DNA of 43,098 nt from Ancalomicrobiaceae bacterium (GCA_031291595.1 JARLIU010000199.1:1-43098); one strand, 5' to 3'; positions 21,355 through 30,208 are shown, counted from the stretch's first letter. Notes: generated by a model from the letters alone, not told the origin. Translations and numbers: made by a program.

Positions 21355-22734
21355 CTAGAGAAACGTCGTCACCGACGACGGCACTTGCGACAGGGCATGC
21401 GCCATGTATTCGAGACTGTGCTCAAGCTCCGGACGCGTGATCGCGCCGCCCAGGCAGACACGCACCGCTTCGGGCGCCGGGCCGGTGACGGTGAAGGCAT
21501 CGCTGGCGACGACGCCGAGCCCGGATGAACGCATGTGGCCGATAAACGCCGAGCGGGTCCATGGCTCGGGCAGCGGCAGCCACAGGCAGAAGCTCAACGG
21601 ATCGGCGCGGAAGCCGCCGGGCGGCAGGATGCGCGCGGCCAGCCGCTGCCGCTCCGCCGTCTCGTGGCGGATGAAGCGCAGGATCGCATCCGCCGTGCCG
21701 TCTTCGATCCAGCGGGTTGCCAGCGCCACCGTCAGGGGCGAGGCCATCACGTTGGCAGTTCGCAAGGCGGCCACGAACGGGAAGGCGGCTTTGGCGTTGG
21801 GCACCACGGTATAGGCGGCACGCAGCCCGGCGCCGATACATTTTGCCAGGCCGGCCACGTGCCAGGTGACATCCGGGGCGATCGCGGCAAACGGCGCCGG
21901 TCCATGCGCCGGGATGAAGCCATAGGCATCATCCTCCACGATGGGCACGCCGTAGCGCCGGGCGATGGCGGCAATCTCGGTCCGGCGTTTCTCCGGTACG
22001 GTCAGGGTCGTCGGGTTCTGCAATGTGGGATTGAGATAGAGGGCTTTCGGCGCCAGGCGGCGACAGGCCTCGGCAAAACCGGTCGGCTCGATGCCGTCGG
22101 CATCCATGGGCAGACCGGCCAGCTTCAGCCCAAGTTGCGCCGTGATCGAGCGGGCGCCGGGATAGGTCACAGCCTCCGACAGCACCGTATCGCCGGGCTT
22201 CGCCAGCACCGAGAAGATTCCGAACAGCGCCGGGTGAGCGCCCGGCGTGACGAAGATGCGCTCCTGTGCCGGAACCAGCGCCCGCCGCCCCAACCAGTTG
22301 GCGGCCGCATCCTTGTCGGCCTCGGTGCCGCCGAAGCCCTGGTAGCGCAGCAGCGCCACAAGGTCCTGGCCGACAGCTTCGATCCCGGCCCGCATGCGCT
22401 CGATGAGGAGGGGATCGTCCGGCTCCGGCGGCAGGTTCATCGACAGATCGATGGGCGACGGTCGGCCGTCGGCCCGTTTCTGCGCCGCCTTGGTGCCCTT
22501 GACGAAGGTACCCTGGCCGACATGGCTGTCGACCAATCCACGCTTCTGCGCCTCGACGTAGCCGCGAGCCACCGTGGTGAAATCGATGCCGAGCCGGGCG
22601 GCCAGGGCGCGCTGCGGCGGCAGCCGGTCGCCGACCGCGAGCTTGCCGGCGCGGATATCCGCGCCGATCGCCTCGGCGATGGCGAGGTAGCGGGGAAGCT
22701 GGCTTGCGGTGATTTCGGGAATCCAATCGGTCAT
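21355..22734 (-). CDS. MocR-type regulator (GntR winged helix fused to aminotransferase-like domain)
   Basis: The 459-residue product has an N-terminal GntR winged helix (about 14-80; RAGKLAVGDRLPPQRALAAR, GIDFTTVARGYVEAQKRG, GQGTFV) and a fold-type I aminotransferase domain. The expected PLP-binding lysine is in VAGLAKCIGAGLR. MocR proteins such as GabR and PdxR use the bound PLP to sense amines or pyridoxal and bind direct-repeat sites. The ATG at 22734 is chosen from the family N-terminus (MTDWIPEI); ATGs at 22782 and 22902 are possible. It is divergent from the Nit1C operon and is the best candidate for its regulator, replacing the sigma-54-type NitA known elsewhere. That role is inferred. 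Confidence 0.9.
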   Translation of the reverse strand: MTDWIPEITASQLPRYLAIAEAIGADIRAGKLAVGDRLPPQRALAARLGIDFTTVARGYVEAQKRGLVDSHVGQGTFVKGTKAAQKRADGRPSPIDLSMNLPPEPDDPLLIERMRAGIEAVGQDLVALLRYQGFGGTEADKDAAANWLGRRALVPAQERIFVTPGAHPALFGIFSVLAKPGDTVLSEAVTYPGARSITAQLGLKLAGLPMDADGIEPTGFAEACRRLAPKALYLNPTLQNPTTLTVPEKRRTEIAAIARRYGVPIVEDDAYGFIPAHGPAPFAAIAPDVTWHVAGLAKCIGAGLRAAYTVVPNAKAAFPFVAALRTANVMASPLTVALATRWIEDGTADAILRFIRHETAERQRLAARILPPGGFRADPLSFCLWLPLPEPWTRSAFIGHMRSSGLGVVASDAFTVTGPAPEAVRVCLGGAITRPELEHSLEYMAHALSQVPSSVTTFL

Positions 22735-22809
22735 CGGCTTCAATCGATCTCGAACGTCGGGGTCTGGCGTGCGATCGGCCATCCGACGACGGCTCGCGGG
22801 GCCACTAAA

Positions 22810-22824
22810 TTGACTGTATCTTGT
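22810..22824 (+). promoter_or_regulatory. Candidate operator copy near the mocR gene
   Basis: TTGACTGTATCTTGT differs from the copy at 23102-23116 by one base. It lies 76 bases upstream of the mocR start, over the region where its promoter would be (on the minus strand GTGACA and TACAGT with an 18-base spacer), which would allow autoregulation. The assignment is an inference from repetition and position. Confidence 0.45.
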
Positions 22825-23089
22825 TGCACGCGCCCTTGTCACCTTCCGTCCGCGGTCGACCATCGTCCCATTGATGCATGGCTGGCACGGAGTTTGAACC
22901 ACCGTCTGGCGGCAGGTCGCTCATTGACGGCATATTGACCGCACCGCGTGCAGGCAAGCCAGTGAACAAGCCAGCGAAATCGGCCAAGACCGGTCGGCGC
23001 CAGAGTCCATCGTAACTCGCTAATAAGCGCGCAAATTGGGCAATCTGTTATACGTAGCTGCCCGTATCATGAGCATGACACCGATTTAA

Positions 23090-23116
23090 TTGACTGGAAA
23101 TTTGACTGTATATTGT
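23090..23116 (+). promoter_or_regulatory. Candidate operator/promoter region of the nit operon
   Basis: TTGACTG occurs at 23090-23096 and again at 23102-23108, 12 bases apart (about one helix turn). The second is part of TTGACTGTATATTGT, nearly identical to the copy beside the mocR gene. Direct repeats are the usual binding sites of MocR regulators. TATATT at 23109-23114 could serve as a -10 element. The sites lie about 120-150 bases upstream of nitB. Confidence 0.5.
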
Positions 23117-23236
23117 GTGTAGCCATTGATTTGCAATATGTCCATTCAATTGGCACGCCGCTTGCTCCTTGGAACGCGTGATCCTCCGCGGATCGACGGG
23201 CGTCCCCCGTCCTACACAGCGTCAAAGAGGTGGTCC

Positions 23237-23719
23237 ATGCCAGCAGTCACCAAGCCCGCCAATCAGAAGGGCGATTTCCTCGTCGACTACGAGCAGAAGG
23301 TATTCGAGGACGTGAAGGCGCAACCGGGCGAGAAGGCGCTCGTCACCTTCCATACGGTGGCGTTCGAAGGCTCGATCGGCCTCGTCAACCTGCTGCAGGC
23401 ATCGCGACTGATCCAGAAGGGCTTCGAGACGTCCGTTCTGCTCTACGGCCCGGGCGTCACCCTCGGCGTGCAGCGCGGCTTCCCTAAGCTCGGCGACGAG
23501 GCTTTCCCGGGCCACCTGAACTTCAACAACCGCATCGAGAAGATCCTGGCCGACGGCGGCAAGGTCTACGCCTGCCGCTTCGCCCTGCAGGCGCTCTACG
23601 GCCACAGCGAGGGCGCGCTGATCCCCGGCATCACCCCGATCAGCCCACTCGACGTGATGGACATCATCCTCCTGCACCGGCGCGACAACGCCTTCATCCT
23701 CGACACCTGGACCTTGTGA
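23237..23719 (+). CDS. nitB: NitB, MSMEG_0572/Sll0783 family nitrogen-starvation-response protein
   Basis: The 160-residue protein matches the MSMEG_0572/Sll0783 family, the first gene of Nit1C clusters. The conserved core includes [36 protein letters not shown] and [17 protein letters not shown]. The fold resembles DsrE-like small proteins, which is my impression only. Its biochemical role is unknown; published work on a cyanide-utilising Pseudomonas reports that NitB is strongly elevated with cyanide. GAGG lies ten bases before the chosen ATG. A 69-base gap with a 7-bp hairpin separates it from nitC, unlike the overlapping genes that follow. Confidence 0.88.
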   Translation: MPAVTKPANQKGDFLVDYEQKVFEDVKAQPGEKALVTFHTVAFEGSIGLVNLLQASRLIQKGFETSVLLYGPGVTLGVQRGFPKLGDEAFPGHLNFNNRIEKILADGGKVYACRFALQALYGHSEGALIPGITPISPLDVMDIILLHRRDNAFILDTWTL

Positions 23720-23731
23720 TCGCCGGACTCG

Positions 23732-23750
23732 GGCCGTCGCGCCGACGGCC
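23732..23750 (+). other. Hairpin between nitB and nitC
   Basis: A perfect 7-bp GC-rich stem (23732-23738 with 23744-23750) with a 5-base loop lies 12 bases after the nitB stop. There is no T-run. It could attenuate transcription into nitC or protect nitB mRNA, which would make NitB more abundant than the rest. Confidence 0.5.
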
Positions 23751-23788
23751 TGACCCGAAGTTCGCCCGACAAACCGCGAAGGCTCGTC

Positions 23789-24835
23789 ATGACCGAACCG
23801 ACACTCGTCAGGGCCGCGGCCGCCCAGCTCGCACCGGACCTCACTTCGCGCGAGGGGACGGTCGCCAAGGTCCTCAACGCCATTGCGGAAGCGGCCGAGA
23901 AGTGCGTCCGGATCCTGGTGTTTCCGGAGACGTTCGTCCCCTGGTACCCGTATTTCTCCTTCATCCTGCCGCCGGTCATGACCGGCAAGGAGCACCTGCG
24001 GCTGTACGAGCACGCCGTCACCGTGCCGAGCCCGGCGACCGAGGCGGTATCTTCCGCCGCCCGCCGCCACGGCATGGTCGTCGTGCTTGGCATCAACGAG
24101 CGCGACCACGGCTCGCTCTATAACGCCCAGCTGATCTTCGACGCCGACGGCTCGCTGAGGCTGAAGCGGCGCAAGATCACGCCGACCTTCCACGAACGCA
24201 TGATCTGGGGCCAGGGCGACGGCTCCGGCCTGAAGGTGGTCGACACCGCCGTCGGCCGGGTCGGCGCTCTCGCCTGCTGGGAGCATTACAATCCGCTCGC
24301 CCGCTACGCGCTGATGGCGCAGCACGAACAGATCCATGTGGCGCAATTCCTGGGTTCGCTGGTCGGCCCGATCTTCGCCGATCAGATCGAAGTGACGATC
24401 CGGCATCACGCCCTGGAATCCGGCTGCTTCGTCATCAATGCCACCGGCTGGCTGTCGGAGGAGCAGATCGCCTCGATCTCGCCCGATCCGGGCTTGCGCC
24501 GCGCCGTTTCCGGCGGCTGCATGACGGCGATCATCAACCCGGAAGGCGCGCACGTCGTGCCGCCGCTGACCTCCGGCGAAGGCCTGCTCGTCGCCGATCT
24601 CGATCTCGGGCTCATCACCAAGCGCAAGCGCATGATGGACAGCGTCGGCCATTACGCCCGGCCGGAGCTCCTCAGTCTCAATCTCGACAGCCGCCCCGCC
24701 GTCCCCTTGCACGACGGGCGCTCCGACCCGGTCAATCCAATCGCGAGTATGCCCCATGCAGCAGATGAAGCCCCTGCCGATGCAGACAGCGGAATTGATC
24801 AACGCCTTGCAGTCGTCGGGCGTTCGGCTCGTTGA
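23789..24835 (+). CDS. nitC: NitC, Nit1-type nitrilase (Sll0784 family)
   Basis: The 348-residue protein belongs to the carbon-nitrogen hydrolase superfamily and the Nit1 (Sll0784) subgroup. The catalytic triad is visible: E47 in [12 protein letters not shown]129 in [13 protein letters not shown], and C163 in [10 protein letters not shown]. Nitrilases hydrolyse a nitrile to the carboxylic acid plus ammonia. In cyanide-assimilating bacteria this gene is induced by cyanide and a knock-out fails to grow on it, but the natural nitrile substrate is unknown. The last ~26 residues are encoded in DNA that also codes for the start of nitD (80-base overlap), so the two are tightly coupled. Confidence 0.95.
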   Translation: MTEPTLVRAAAAQLAPDLTSREGTVAKVLNAIAEAAEKCVRILVFPETFVPWYPYFSFILPPVMTGKEHLRLYEHAVTVPSPATEAVSSAARRHGMVVVLGINERDHGSLYNAQLIFDADGSLRLKRRKITPTFHERMIWGQGDGSGLKVVDTAVGRVGALACWEHYNPLARYALMAQHEQIHVAQFLGSLVGPIFADQIEVTIRHHALESGCFVINATGWLSEEQIASISPDPGLRRAVSGGCMTAIINPEGAHVVPPLTSGEGLLVADLDLGLITKRKRMMDSVGHYARPELLSLNLDSRPAVPLHDGRSDPVNPIASMPHAADEAPADADSGIDQRLAVVGRSAR

Positions 24836-25970
24836 CCCCAAGGCCGGGCTGATGAGCCGGCGCGGCGGCGCCGGTCCCTCCGACCACAAGGCGCTGACCA
24901 TCGACGGCATGACGGTGATGGTGCCGGTGCATACGGCGCCGGCGTTCGAGAGCCGCTATGTGGTGGAGCCGCCGGATGCTTTCGGCCGCAGCCGTTTGAG
25001 CGTCGACGGGCTCGCCATCGCCGAGGTGACCTTCCCGACGACGCCGAGGTTCTATGCCCGGCAGACCGCCGACGGCATTCCCTATTCAAAGATCGCCGTG
25101 CTGCACGGCCGCGACGTGTTGGCGACAACGGTGCTGCAGAGCTGCATCCGCTACCAGAGCCGGACGAAGACCTGCCAGTTCTGCGCCATCGGCCAGTCGC
25201 TCGCCGCCGGCCGCACCATCGAGCGCAAGACGCCGCAGCAACTGGCCGAAGTCGCCAAGGCCGCGGTGGAACTCGACGGCGTCACGCACATGGTGATGAC
25301 CACCGGCACACCGGCCGGCCCGGACCGCGGTGCGGCGATCCTCGAAGAAAGCGTCAAGGCGGTCAAAGCCGCCGTCGACCTGCCCATCCAGGTGCAATGC
25401 GAGCCGCCGGAGGATTTTGCCTGGTTCCGCCGGCTGAAAGAGGCCGGCGCCGACGCGCTCGGCATGCATCTCGAAGCGATCAATGCGACCGTCAGGCGGA
25501 AGATCATGCCCGGCAAGGCGCAGGTCTCGCTCGAGACCTATTTCGATGCCTTCGCGGCAGCCATCGCCGTGTTCGGCCGCGGCCAGGTCTCGACCTACAT
25601 CCTGGCCGGCCTCGGCGACGGCGTCGACGACATCCTCGCGGTCTCGCGCCGGCTCGTCGATCTCGGCGTCTACCCCTTCGTCGTGCCGTTCGTGCCGATT
25701 TCCGGCACGCCGCTCGAAAGCCATCCGACGCCGTCGCCGGAGTTCATGCATGCGATTCTGGAGCCATTGTCGGCGATGCTCGTCGACGGCGGACTGAAAG
25801 CGGCGGACGTCAAGGCGGGCTGCGCCAAATGCGGCGCCTGCTCGGCCTTGTCCACCTACGAGCGCCGCCGCACGGCGGAGAGCTCGGACCCCGGTTCGAC
25901 CTCGCAGCCAAGCGCGCAGGGCCGGCGTGGCGGCTGCGCGCCAACGAGCATGACGGGAGGCTGCGCATGA
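24756..25970 (+). CDS. nitD: NitD, radical SAM protein of the MSMEG_0568 family
   Basis: The 404-residue protein is a radical SAM enzyme of the clade specific to Nit1C clusters. The iron-sulfur motif is unusual: C130, C140 and C143 (CX9CX2C) in place of the common CX3CX2C. A second cysteine group lies at C356/C359/C362 (CAKCGAC), with C394 and C403 near the end, which could bind an additional cluster. Conserved N-terminal [12 protein letters not shown] is typical of the clade. The barrel looks like the biotin-synthase type ([22 protein letters not shown]). The reaction is unknown. The start overlaps nitC by 80 bases, and conserved residues from about 20 on show the overlap is real. Confidence 0.92.
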   Translation: MQQMKPLPMQTAELINALQSSGVRLVDPKAGLMSRRGGAGPSDHKALTIDGMTVMVPVHTAPAFESRYVVEPPDAFGRSRLSVDGLAIAEVTFPTTPRFYARQTADGIPYSKIAVLHGRDVLATTVLQSCIRYQSRTKTCQFCAIGQSLAAGRTIERKTPQQLAEVAKAAVELDGVTHMVMTTGTPAGPDRGAAILEESVKAVKAAVDLPIQVQCEPPEDFAWFRRLKEAGADALGMHLEAINATVRRKIMPGKAQVSLETYFDAFAAAIAVFGRGQVSTYILAGLGDGVDDILAVSRRLVDLGVYPFVVPFVPISGTPLESHPTPSPEFMHAILEPLSAMLVDGGLKAADVKAGCAKCGACSALSTYERRRTAESSDPGSTSQPSAQGRRGGCAPTSMTGGCA

Positions 25971-26506
25971 TGTTCGTGCCCGTCTCCCCCTTCATTGCCG
26001 CCGAATACCAAGTGAAATTTGCCACTTGCGCCTGGGAGCGGGACGGCGCCGCGGCGCTGCGGCGGCAAGTCTTCTGCCGGGAACAGGGGCTGTTCCAGGA
26101 TGACGACCGCGACGGTCTCGACGATGCGGCGATCCCGATCGTGGCCATCTCGATGCTGGGCGTGGTCGGCGACGCGGTCGTCGGCACGGTCCGCATCCAT
26201 GAGGCTGAGCCGGGCGTGTGGTGGGGCTCGCGTCTCGCCGTGGCGCCCGAATTCCGCAAGGTCGGCAGCCTCGGCGCGGCGCTGATTCGGCTGGCCGTCG
26301 CCTCGGCACATGCGCGCGGCTGCACCAGATTCCTCGCCCACGTGCAGAGCCAGAATGCTTTGCTGTTCCGCCGGCTGCACTGGCAGACGCTCGACGTCGT
26401 CGATCTCTTCGGCCGCCAGCACCACCGGATGGCGGCCGATCTCGCCCACTATCCGCCCTTCCCGACGCCGGAGGCCGGGTTTCGCGCGCTGAGAAAGGCG
26501 GCGTGA
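25967..26506 (+). CDS. nitE: NitE, GNAT-type N-acyltransferase of the MSMEG_0567 family
   Basis: The 179-residue product is a GNAT-fold acyltransferase of the MSMEG_0567 group. The N-terminal ALRRQVFCREQGLF block is typical of autoinducer-synthase-like and related GNATs, and the acyl-CoA-binding strand/loop appears as SRLAVAPEFRKVGSLGAALIRLA. It is expected to move an acyl group from acyl-CoA onto an amine; neither substrate is known. GGGAGG lies 6 bases before the ATG, which overlaps the nitD stop (ATGA). It overlaps nitF by one base at its other end, so it is in the middle of a tightly coupled operon. Confidence 0.9.
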   Translation: MMFVPVSPFIAAEYQVKFATCAWERDGAAALRRQVFCREQGLFQDDDRDGLDDAAIPIVAISMLGVVGDAVVGTVRIHEAEPGVWWGSRLAVAPEFRKVGSLGAALIRLAVASAHARGCTRFLAHVQSQNALLFRRLHWQTLDVVDLFGRQHHRMAADLAHYPPFPTPEAGFRALRKAA

Positions 26507-27492
26507 TGGCAGACGCCCTCGACATTGCCGGTATCGCCGAGGCGCTGCGGGGAAGCCGCGGTCTCGCCGCCAAGGCCGAAATCGCCGCGGTCGCGTCCGG
26601 CCTCGGACTGGCATCCGGCGCCATTGCCGTCGGCGACGATTGCGCCGCGATCCCGGATGGCGACGGCTGGACGCTGTTCGCCATCGAGGGCTTCATCAAC
26701 GAATTCGTCGCGGCTGATCCCTGGTTCGCCGGCTGGTGCGGGGTGATGGTCAATCTCTCCGACATCGCCGCCATGGGTGGCCGTCCGACAGCCATCGTCG
26801 ACGCCCTGTGGGCAAATGGCGCGCAAGCGGCCGAACCGATCGTTGCCGGCATGCGCGCCGCGGCGGAAGCCTACGGCGTGCCGATCGTCGGCGGTCATTC
26901 CAACCTGAAAACCGTGCAATCGCAGCTCGCCGTCGCTGTCTTCGGCAAGGCCAGGGCGTTGCTGACGAGTTTCGATGCCGTTCCCGGCGACCGGCTGGTG
27001 ATGGCCGTCGATCTGCGGGGCGCCTATCGCCAACCCTTCAACAACTGGCAGGCAGCGCTTGCCGCCCCGCCCGAGCGCCTCCGCGCCGATCTCGCCCTGT
27101 TACCGGAACTTGCCGAACGCGGCCTGTCGCGAGCCGCCAAGGACATCAGCCAAGCCGGCATCGTCGGCACGGCGGCGATGCTGGCAGAATGTTCCGGGGT
27201 CGGCATCGCCATTGACCTCGACGCCATCCCGGCCCCGCCCGGCGTCGACCTCTCGCGCTGGCTGCAGACCTTCCCGAGCTACGGCTATCTGATCGCAGCG
27301 CGCCCGGACAACGTCGGAGCAATCCTGTCGCTGTTCTCGTGGCGCGATATCGCCGCCGCCGACATCGGCGCGGTCAGCGACGGAACGGCTGTCTGCATCC
27401 GCAGCGGCGACGGGCAGGAGACCATCATCGACTTCGCCGAACGAGCGCTGATGGGCTGCGGCCCGGTTGGCAGACGGGAGGCCGTGGCATGA
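26506..27492 (+). CDS. nitF: NitF, AIR synthase-related protein (Sll0787 family)
   Basis: The 328-residue protein belongs to the PurM/ThiL/SelD/HypE superfamily of ATP-dependent enzymes. GDDCAAI at 43-49 corresponds to the metal/ATP-binding motif, and MVNLSDIAAMGGRPTAIVDAL plus IVGGHSN are the conserved N-domain blocks. The C-terminal domain has KDISQAGIVGTAAMLAECSG. Superfamily members phosphorylate or activate an oxygen or selenium atom with ATP; in a nitrile pathway an activation or dehydration step is conceivable, as HypE does when it makes a thiocyanate-like nitrile. This is an inference. The start overlaps the nitE stop by one base. Confidence 0.92.
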   Translation: MADALDIAGIAEALRGSRGLAAKAEIAAVASGLGLASGAIAVGDDCAAIPDGDGWTLFAIEGFINEFVAADPWFAGWCGVMVNLSDIAAMGGRPTAIVDALWANGAQAAEPIVAGMRAAAEAYGVPIVGGHSNLKTVQSQLAVAVFGKARALLTSFDAVPGDRLVMAVDLRGAYRQPFNNWQAALAAPPERLRADLALLPELAERGLSRAAKDISQAGIVGTAAMLAECSGVGIAIDLDAIPAPPGVDLSRWLQTFPSYGYLIAARPDNVGAILSLFSWRDIAAADIGAVSDGTAVCIRSGDGQETIIDFAERALMGCGPVGRREAVA

Positions 27493-28646
27493 GCAACGAC
27501 CGGCTGCGCATCGCGCTTCTGACCCATTCGACCAACCCGCGCGGCGGCGTGGTGCATGCGCTCGAACTGGCCGAGGCGCTGAAATCTCTCGGACACCAGC
27601 CAGTCGTGCATGCGCCGACGACGGGAAGCGGCTTTTTCCGCCCGACGGAAGCCGAGACCGTGCTGGTGCCGGCGACGGCGGTGAACGGCGGGCTGCACGA
27701 GCACGTGGTGGCCCGCATCGCCGATTACGTCAGCCATTTCGAGCGACCGGCCAACCGCCGGTTCGACGTCTTCCATGCCGGCGACGGCATCTCCGCCAAT
27801 GCGCTCCTGGCCTTGCGCGACCGCGGCCTGATCGCCGCCTACGCCCGCACCGTGCATCACCTCGATGCGTTCGCCGAGCCCCGTGTCGACGAACTCGAGC
27901 GCTGCTCGATCGCCGCCGCCGACGCCCTGTTCAGCGTCAGTCGCCGCGGCCAGCGCGAGATCGAAACCGCCTTCGGCCGGCACTCGACGCTGGTTGGCAA
28001 CGGTGTCAGCCGGGCGCGCTTTTCCAGCATCCCAGTCGCGGCAGATGGCAAAGTCGCCGCGCTGTTGGGGCGTTGCGACGGGCCGGTCATTTTGTCGGTC
28101 GGCGGCATCGAAGCGCGCAAGAACACACGGGCCGCACTCGCCGCCTTTCGGCTCGTCCGCCAGCGCATTCCGGCCGCCAGATGGGTCATCGCCGGTGGCG
28201 CGTCGATCCTCGATCACCACGCCTACCGCGCCGGCTTCGAGGCCGATCTCGCCGCTGCCCGCCTGCCGGACGATGCCATCCTGCGTCTCGGCCCGGTCGA
28301 TCAGGACATCGTCCCAGCGCTCTACCGCGCTGCCGACGCCTTCCTGTTCCCATCACTCAACGAGGGCTTCGGCCTCTGCATCCTGGAAGCGATGGCCTGC
28401 GGCGCGCCGGTGGTCGTGTCGCGCATCCCGCCGTTCACGGATTATCTGGCCGCGGACGATGCGGCTTGGTGCGACCCGGCCGATGCCGCCTCTATCGCCG
28501 CCGCAGTCGTTGCCGCGCTGAGCCCGGACGTCCGCGCCCGGCTCGTCGCCCGCGGCTTTGCCGCCGCCGACCGGCATGATTGGAGCGCGACGGCGGCAGC
28601 GCACCTCCCCATCTACCGGCACCTTCGCGAGGCCGCCTATGCCTGA
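27489..28646 (+). CDS. GT4-type glycosyltransferase, MSMEG_0565 family
   Basis: The 385-residue protein is a GT-B-fold glycosyltransferase of family GT4. The N-terminal acceptor domain starts LRIALLTHSTNPRGGVVHALELA and the sugar-nucleotide-binding part has LSVGGIEARKN and the EX7E signature in NEGFGLCILEAMACGAPVV near residue 300. It matches the MSMEG_0565 group found only in part of the Nit1C clusters. It would transfer a sugar from an NDP-sugar to an unknown acceptor, so the cluster product may be a glycoside. Its ATG overlaps the nitF stop by four bases and its end overlaps nitG by eight. Confidence 0.9.
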   Translation: MSNDRLRIALLTHSTNPRGGVVHALELAEALKSLGHQPVVHAPTTGSGFFRPTEAETVLVPATAVNGGLHEHVVARIADYVSHFERPANRRFDVFHAGDGISANALLALRDRGLIAAYARTVHHLDAFAEPRVDELERCSIAAADALFSVSRRGQREIETAFGRHSTLVGNGVSRARFSSIPVAADGKVAALLGRCDGPVILSVGGIEARKNTRAALAAFRLVRQRIPAARWVIAGGASILDHHAYRAGFEADLAAARLPDDAILRLGPVDQDIVPALYRAADAFLFPSLNEGFGLCILEAMACGAPVVVSRIPPFTDYLAADDAAWCDPADAASIAAAVVAALSPDVRARLVARGFAAADRHDWSATAAAHLPIYRHLREAAYA

Positions 28647-28926
28647 AATGCACTTCCACATCCGCTGGCCCGACGGCACGCCCGAGCGCTGCTATTCGCC
28701 GTCGCTCGTCGTCAAGGACCACCTGACGCCCGGCGCGACCTACGGGCTCGACGAGTTCCTCGACAGGGCGCGCACGGCCCTCAACGAGGCAAGTGCCCGC
28801 GTCGCCCAGCGCTACGGCCACCCCTGTTCTCTCGCCCTCGGCCAGCTCGCCCGTATCGAGACGATGAGCCGTCGATTCCAGTGCATGCCGGACGCCCGCA
28901 TCGGCGTCGAACGCTTCGAACAATGA
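28639..28926 (+). CDS. nitG: NitG, MSMEG_0570 family small protein
   Basis: The 95-residue protein matches the MSMEG_0570/Sll0786-like family that is present in nearly every Nit1C cluster. Conserved features are the N-terminal HFHIRWPDGTPERCYSPSLVV and the G-x-YGLDEF-x-x-RARTALNEAS helix that follows. It has no catalytic motif that I can name and no phosphopantetheine attachment site, so it is not an acyl carrier protein. Its role is unknown; a small partner of one of the enzymes is a reasonable guess. The start overlaps the glycosyltransferase gene by eight bases. Confidence 0.88.
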   Translation: MPEMHFHIRWPDGTPERCYSPSLVVKDHLTPGATYGLDEFLDRARTALNEASARVAQRYGHPCSLALGQLARIETMSRRFQCMPDARIGVERFEQ

Positions 28927-28934
28927 GGATCGCC

Positions 28935-30203
28935 ATGACCAACGAGGCGCCCACTCGCATTGCCGTGGCGGTCATCGGCGGCGGCCAGGCCGGCCTGTCG
29001 ATCAGCCACTATCTGCGGCAGGCCGGGATCGGTCATCTGGTGTTCGAGAGGGAGACCTTGATGCACACCTGGGCGACCCAGCGCTGGGACAATTTCTTCC
29101 TGGTGACGCCCAACTGGCAATGCCAGCTGCCCGGCCATCCCTATGACGGCGACGCCCCCAACGGCTTCATGAACAAGGCCGAGATCATCGCCTACCTTCA
29201 GCGCTTCCGCGACAAGGTGGCGCCGCCGACGCTCGAAGGCGTGAGTGTCACGCGCGTTTCGCCGCGCCCCGACGGAGCCTTCGACGTGACGTCCAGCGCC
29301 GGCGACTATGTCGCCGAAGCCGTGGTGGTGACGTCGGGTGGCTACCGCGAGCCGGTCATTCCACGGTCCGCCGAGCGGCTGCCGGCATCCATCCGGCAGC
29401 TCCACTCCGAGCAGTACCGCAATGCCGCAAGCCTGCCGGAGGGCGCGGTCCTCGTCGTCGGCTCCGGCCAATCGGGCGCGCAGATTGCCGAGGACCTGCA
29501 CCTCGCCGGCCGGCAGGTGCATCTGGCTGTCGGCAACGCCCCGCGCTGCGCCCGCTTCTATCGCGGCAGGGACGTCGTCACCTGGCTGGCCGAGATGGGC
29601 TACTACGAGATGCCGGTCGACAGGCACCCGTTGCGCGAGGGGGTGCGCGACAACACCAACCACTATGTCACCGGCCGCGACGGCGGCCGCGACATCGATC
29701 TCAGGAAATTCGCCCACCAGGGCATGCAGCTCTACGGCACTCTAACCGGCGTCGATGGCGCAACGGTGAGCTTTGCCGACACGCTCGCGGCCGCGCTCGA
29801 TCACGCCGACCGGATCTACAACGGCATCAACGCCGAGATCGACAAATACATCGCCAAGGCGGGCATTTCCGCGCCGCCGCCCTCGGTCTATGCGCCGGTG
29901 TGGATGCCGGAGAACCCGGCGACCTCGCTCGACTTGGATGCGGCCGGCATCTCGGCGATCGTCTGGTGCATCGGCTTCAAGCCGGACTTCGGCTTTCTCG
30001 ATGCGCCGGTGTTCAACGGGGCGGGCCAGCCGAAATACCGGCGCGGCGTCACTGCCGTGCCCGGGCTGTACTTTCTTGGGCTGCCCTGGCTCCACACCTG
30101 GGGCTCCGGGCGGTTCTCCGGCGTCGCGCGCGATGCGGAGTACCTCTGCGAACGCATCCGCGAACGGTTCGCCGGCACCCGGCAAGCGTCAGCGGCGGAG
30201 TAG
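28935..30203 (+). CDS. nitH: NitH, flavin-dependent oxidoreductase of the MSMEG_0569 family
   Basis: The 422-residue flavoprotein resembles flavin-containing monooxygenases. GGGQAG at 15-20 binds FAD and GSGQSG at 176-181 binds NAD(P)H. RETLMHTWATQRWDNFFLVTPNW is characteristic of this clade, as is LPWLHTWGSGRFSGVARDAE near the end. It may hydroxylate an amine or oxidise it to an oxime or nitrile, by analogy with N-oxidising FMOs; the substrate is unknown. The ATG at 28935 is preferred because GAGGAT lies five bases ahead; the ATG at 28923 overlaps the nitG stop and would add four residues. Confidence 0.92.
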   Translation: MTNEAPTRIAVAVIGGGQAGLSISHYLRQAGIGHLVFERETLMHTWATQRWDNFFLVTPNWQCQLPGHPYDGDAPNGFMNKAEIIAYLQRFRDKVAPPTLEGVSVTRVSPRPDGAFDVTSSAGDYVAEAVVVTSGGYREPVIPRSAERLPASIRQLHSEQYRNAASLPEGAVLVVGSGQSGAQIAEDLHLAGRQVHLAVGNAPRCARFYRGRDVVTWLAEMGYYEMPVDRHPLREGVRDNTNHYVTGRDGGRDIDLRKFAHQGMQLYGTLTGVDGATVSFADTLAAALDHADRIYNGINAEIDKYIAKAGISAPPPSVYAPVWMPENPATSLDLDAAGISAIVWCIGFKPDFGFLDAPVFNGAGQPKYRRGVTAVPGLYFLGLPWLHTWGSGRFSGVARDAEYLCERIRERFAGTRQASAAE

Positions 30204-30208
30204 CCGGC

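Larger units (their letters stand above)
22735..23236. other. Divergent regulatory region between the mocR gene and nitB
   Basis: This 502-base gap is clearly more AT-rich than the flanking genes. It contains TTGACTG three times (22810, 23090, 23102), two of them within a 15-bp near-repeat, plus a short perfect dyad TCATGAGCATGA at 23067-23078. Both the mocR gene and the nit operon start from here. A short + strand frame from 23126 is in phase with nitB but lacks a ribosome binding site; the family start is 23237. No separate gene is supported. Confidence 0.55.

Noticed and set aside
23126-23236. N-terminal extension of nitB from the ATG at 23126
   Set aside because: The family starts at the ATG at 23237, which has a GAGG site; the extra 37 residues resemble nothing and lie in the promoter region.
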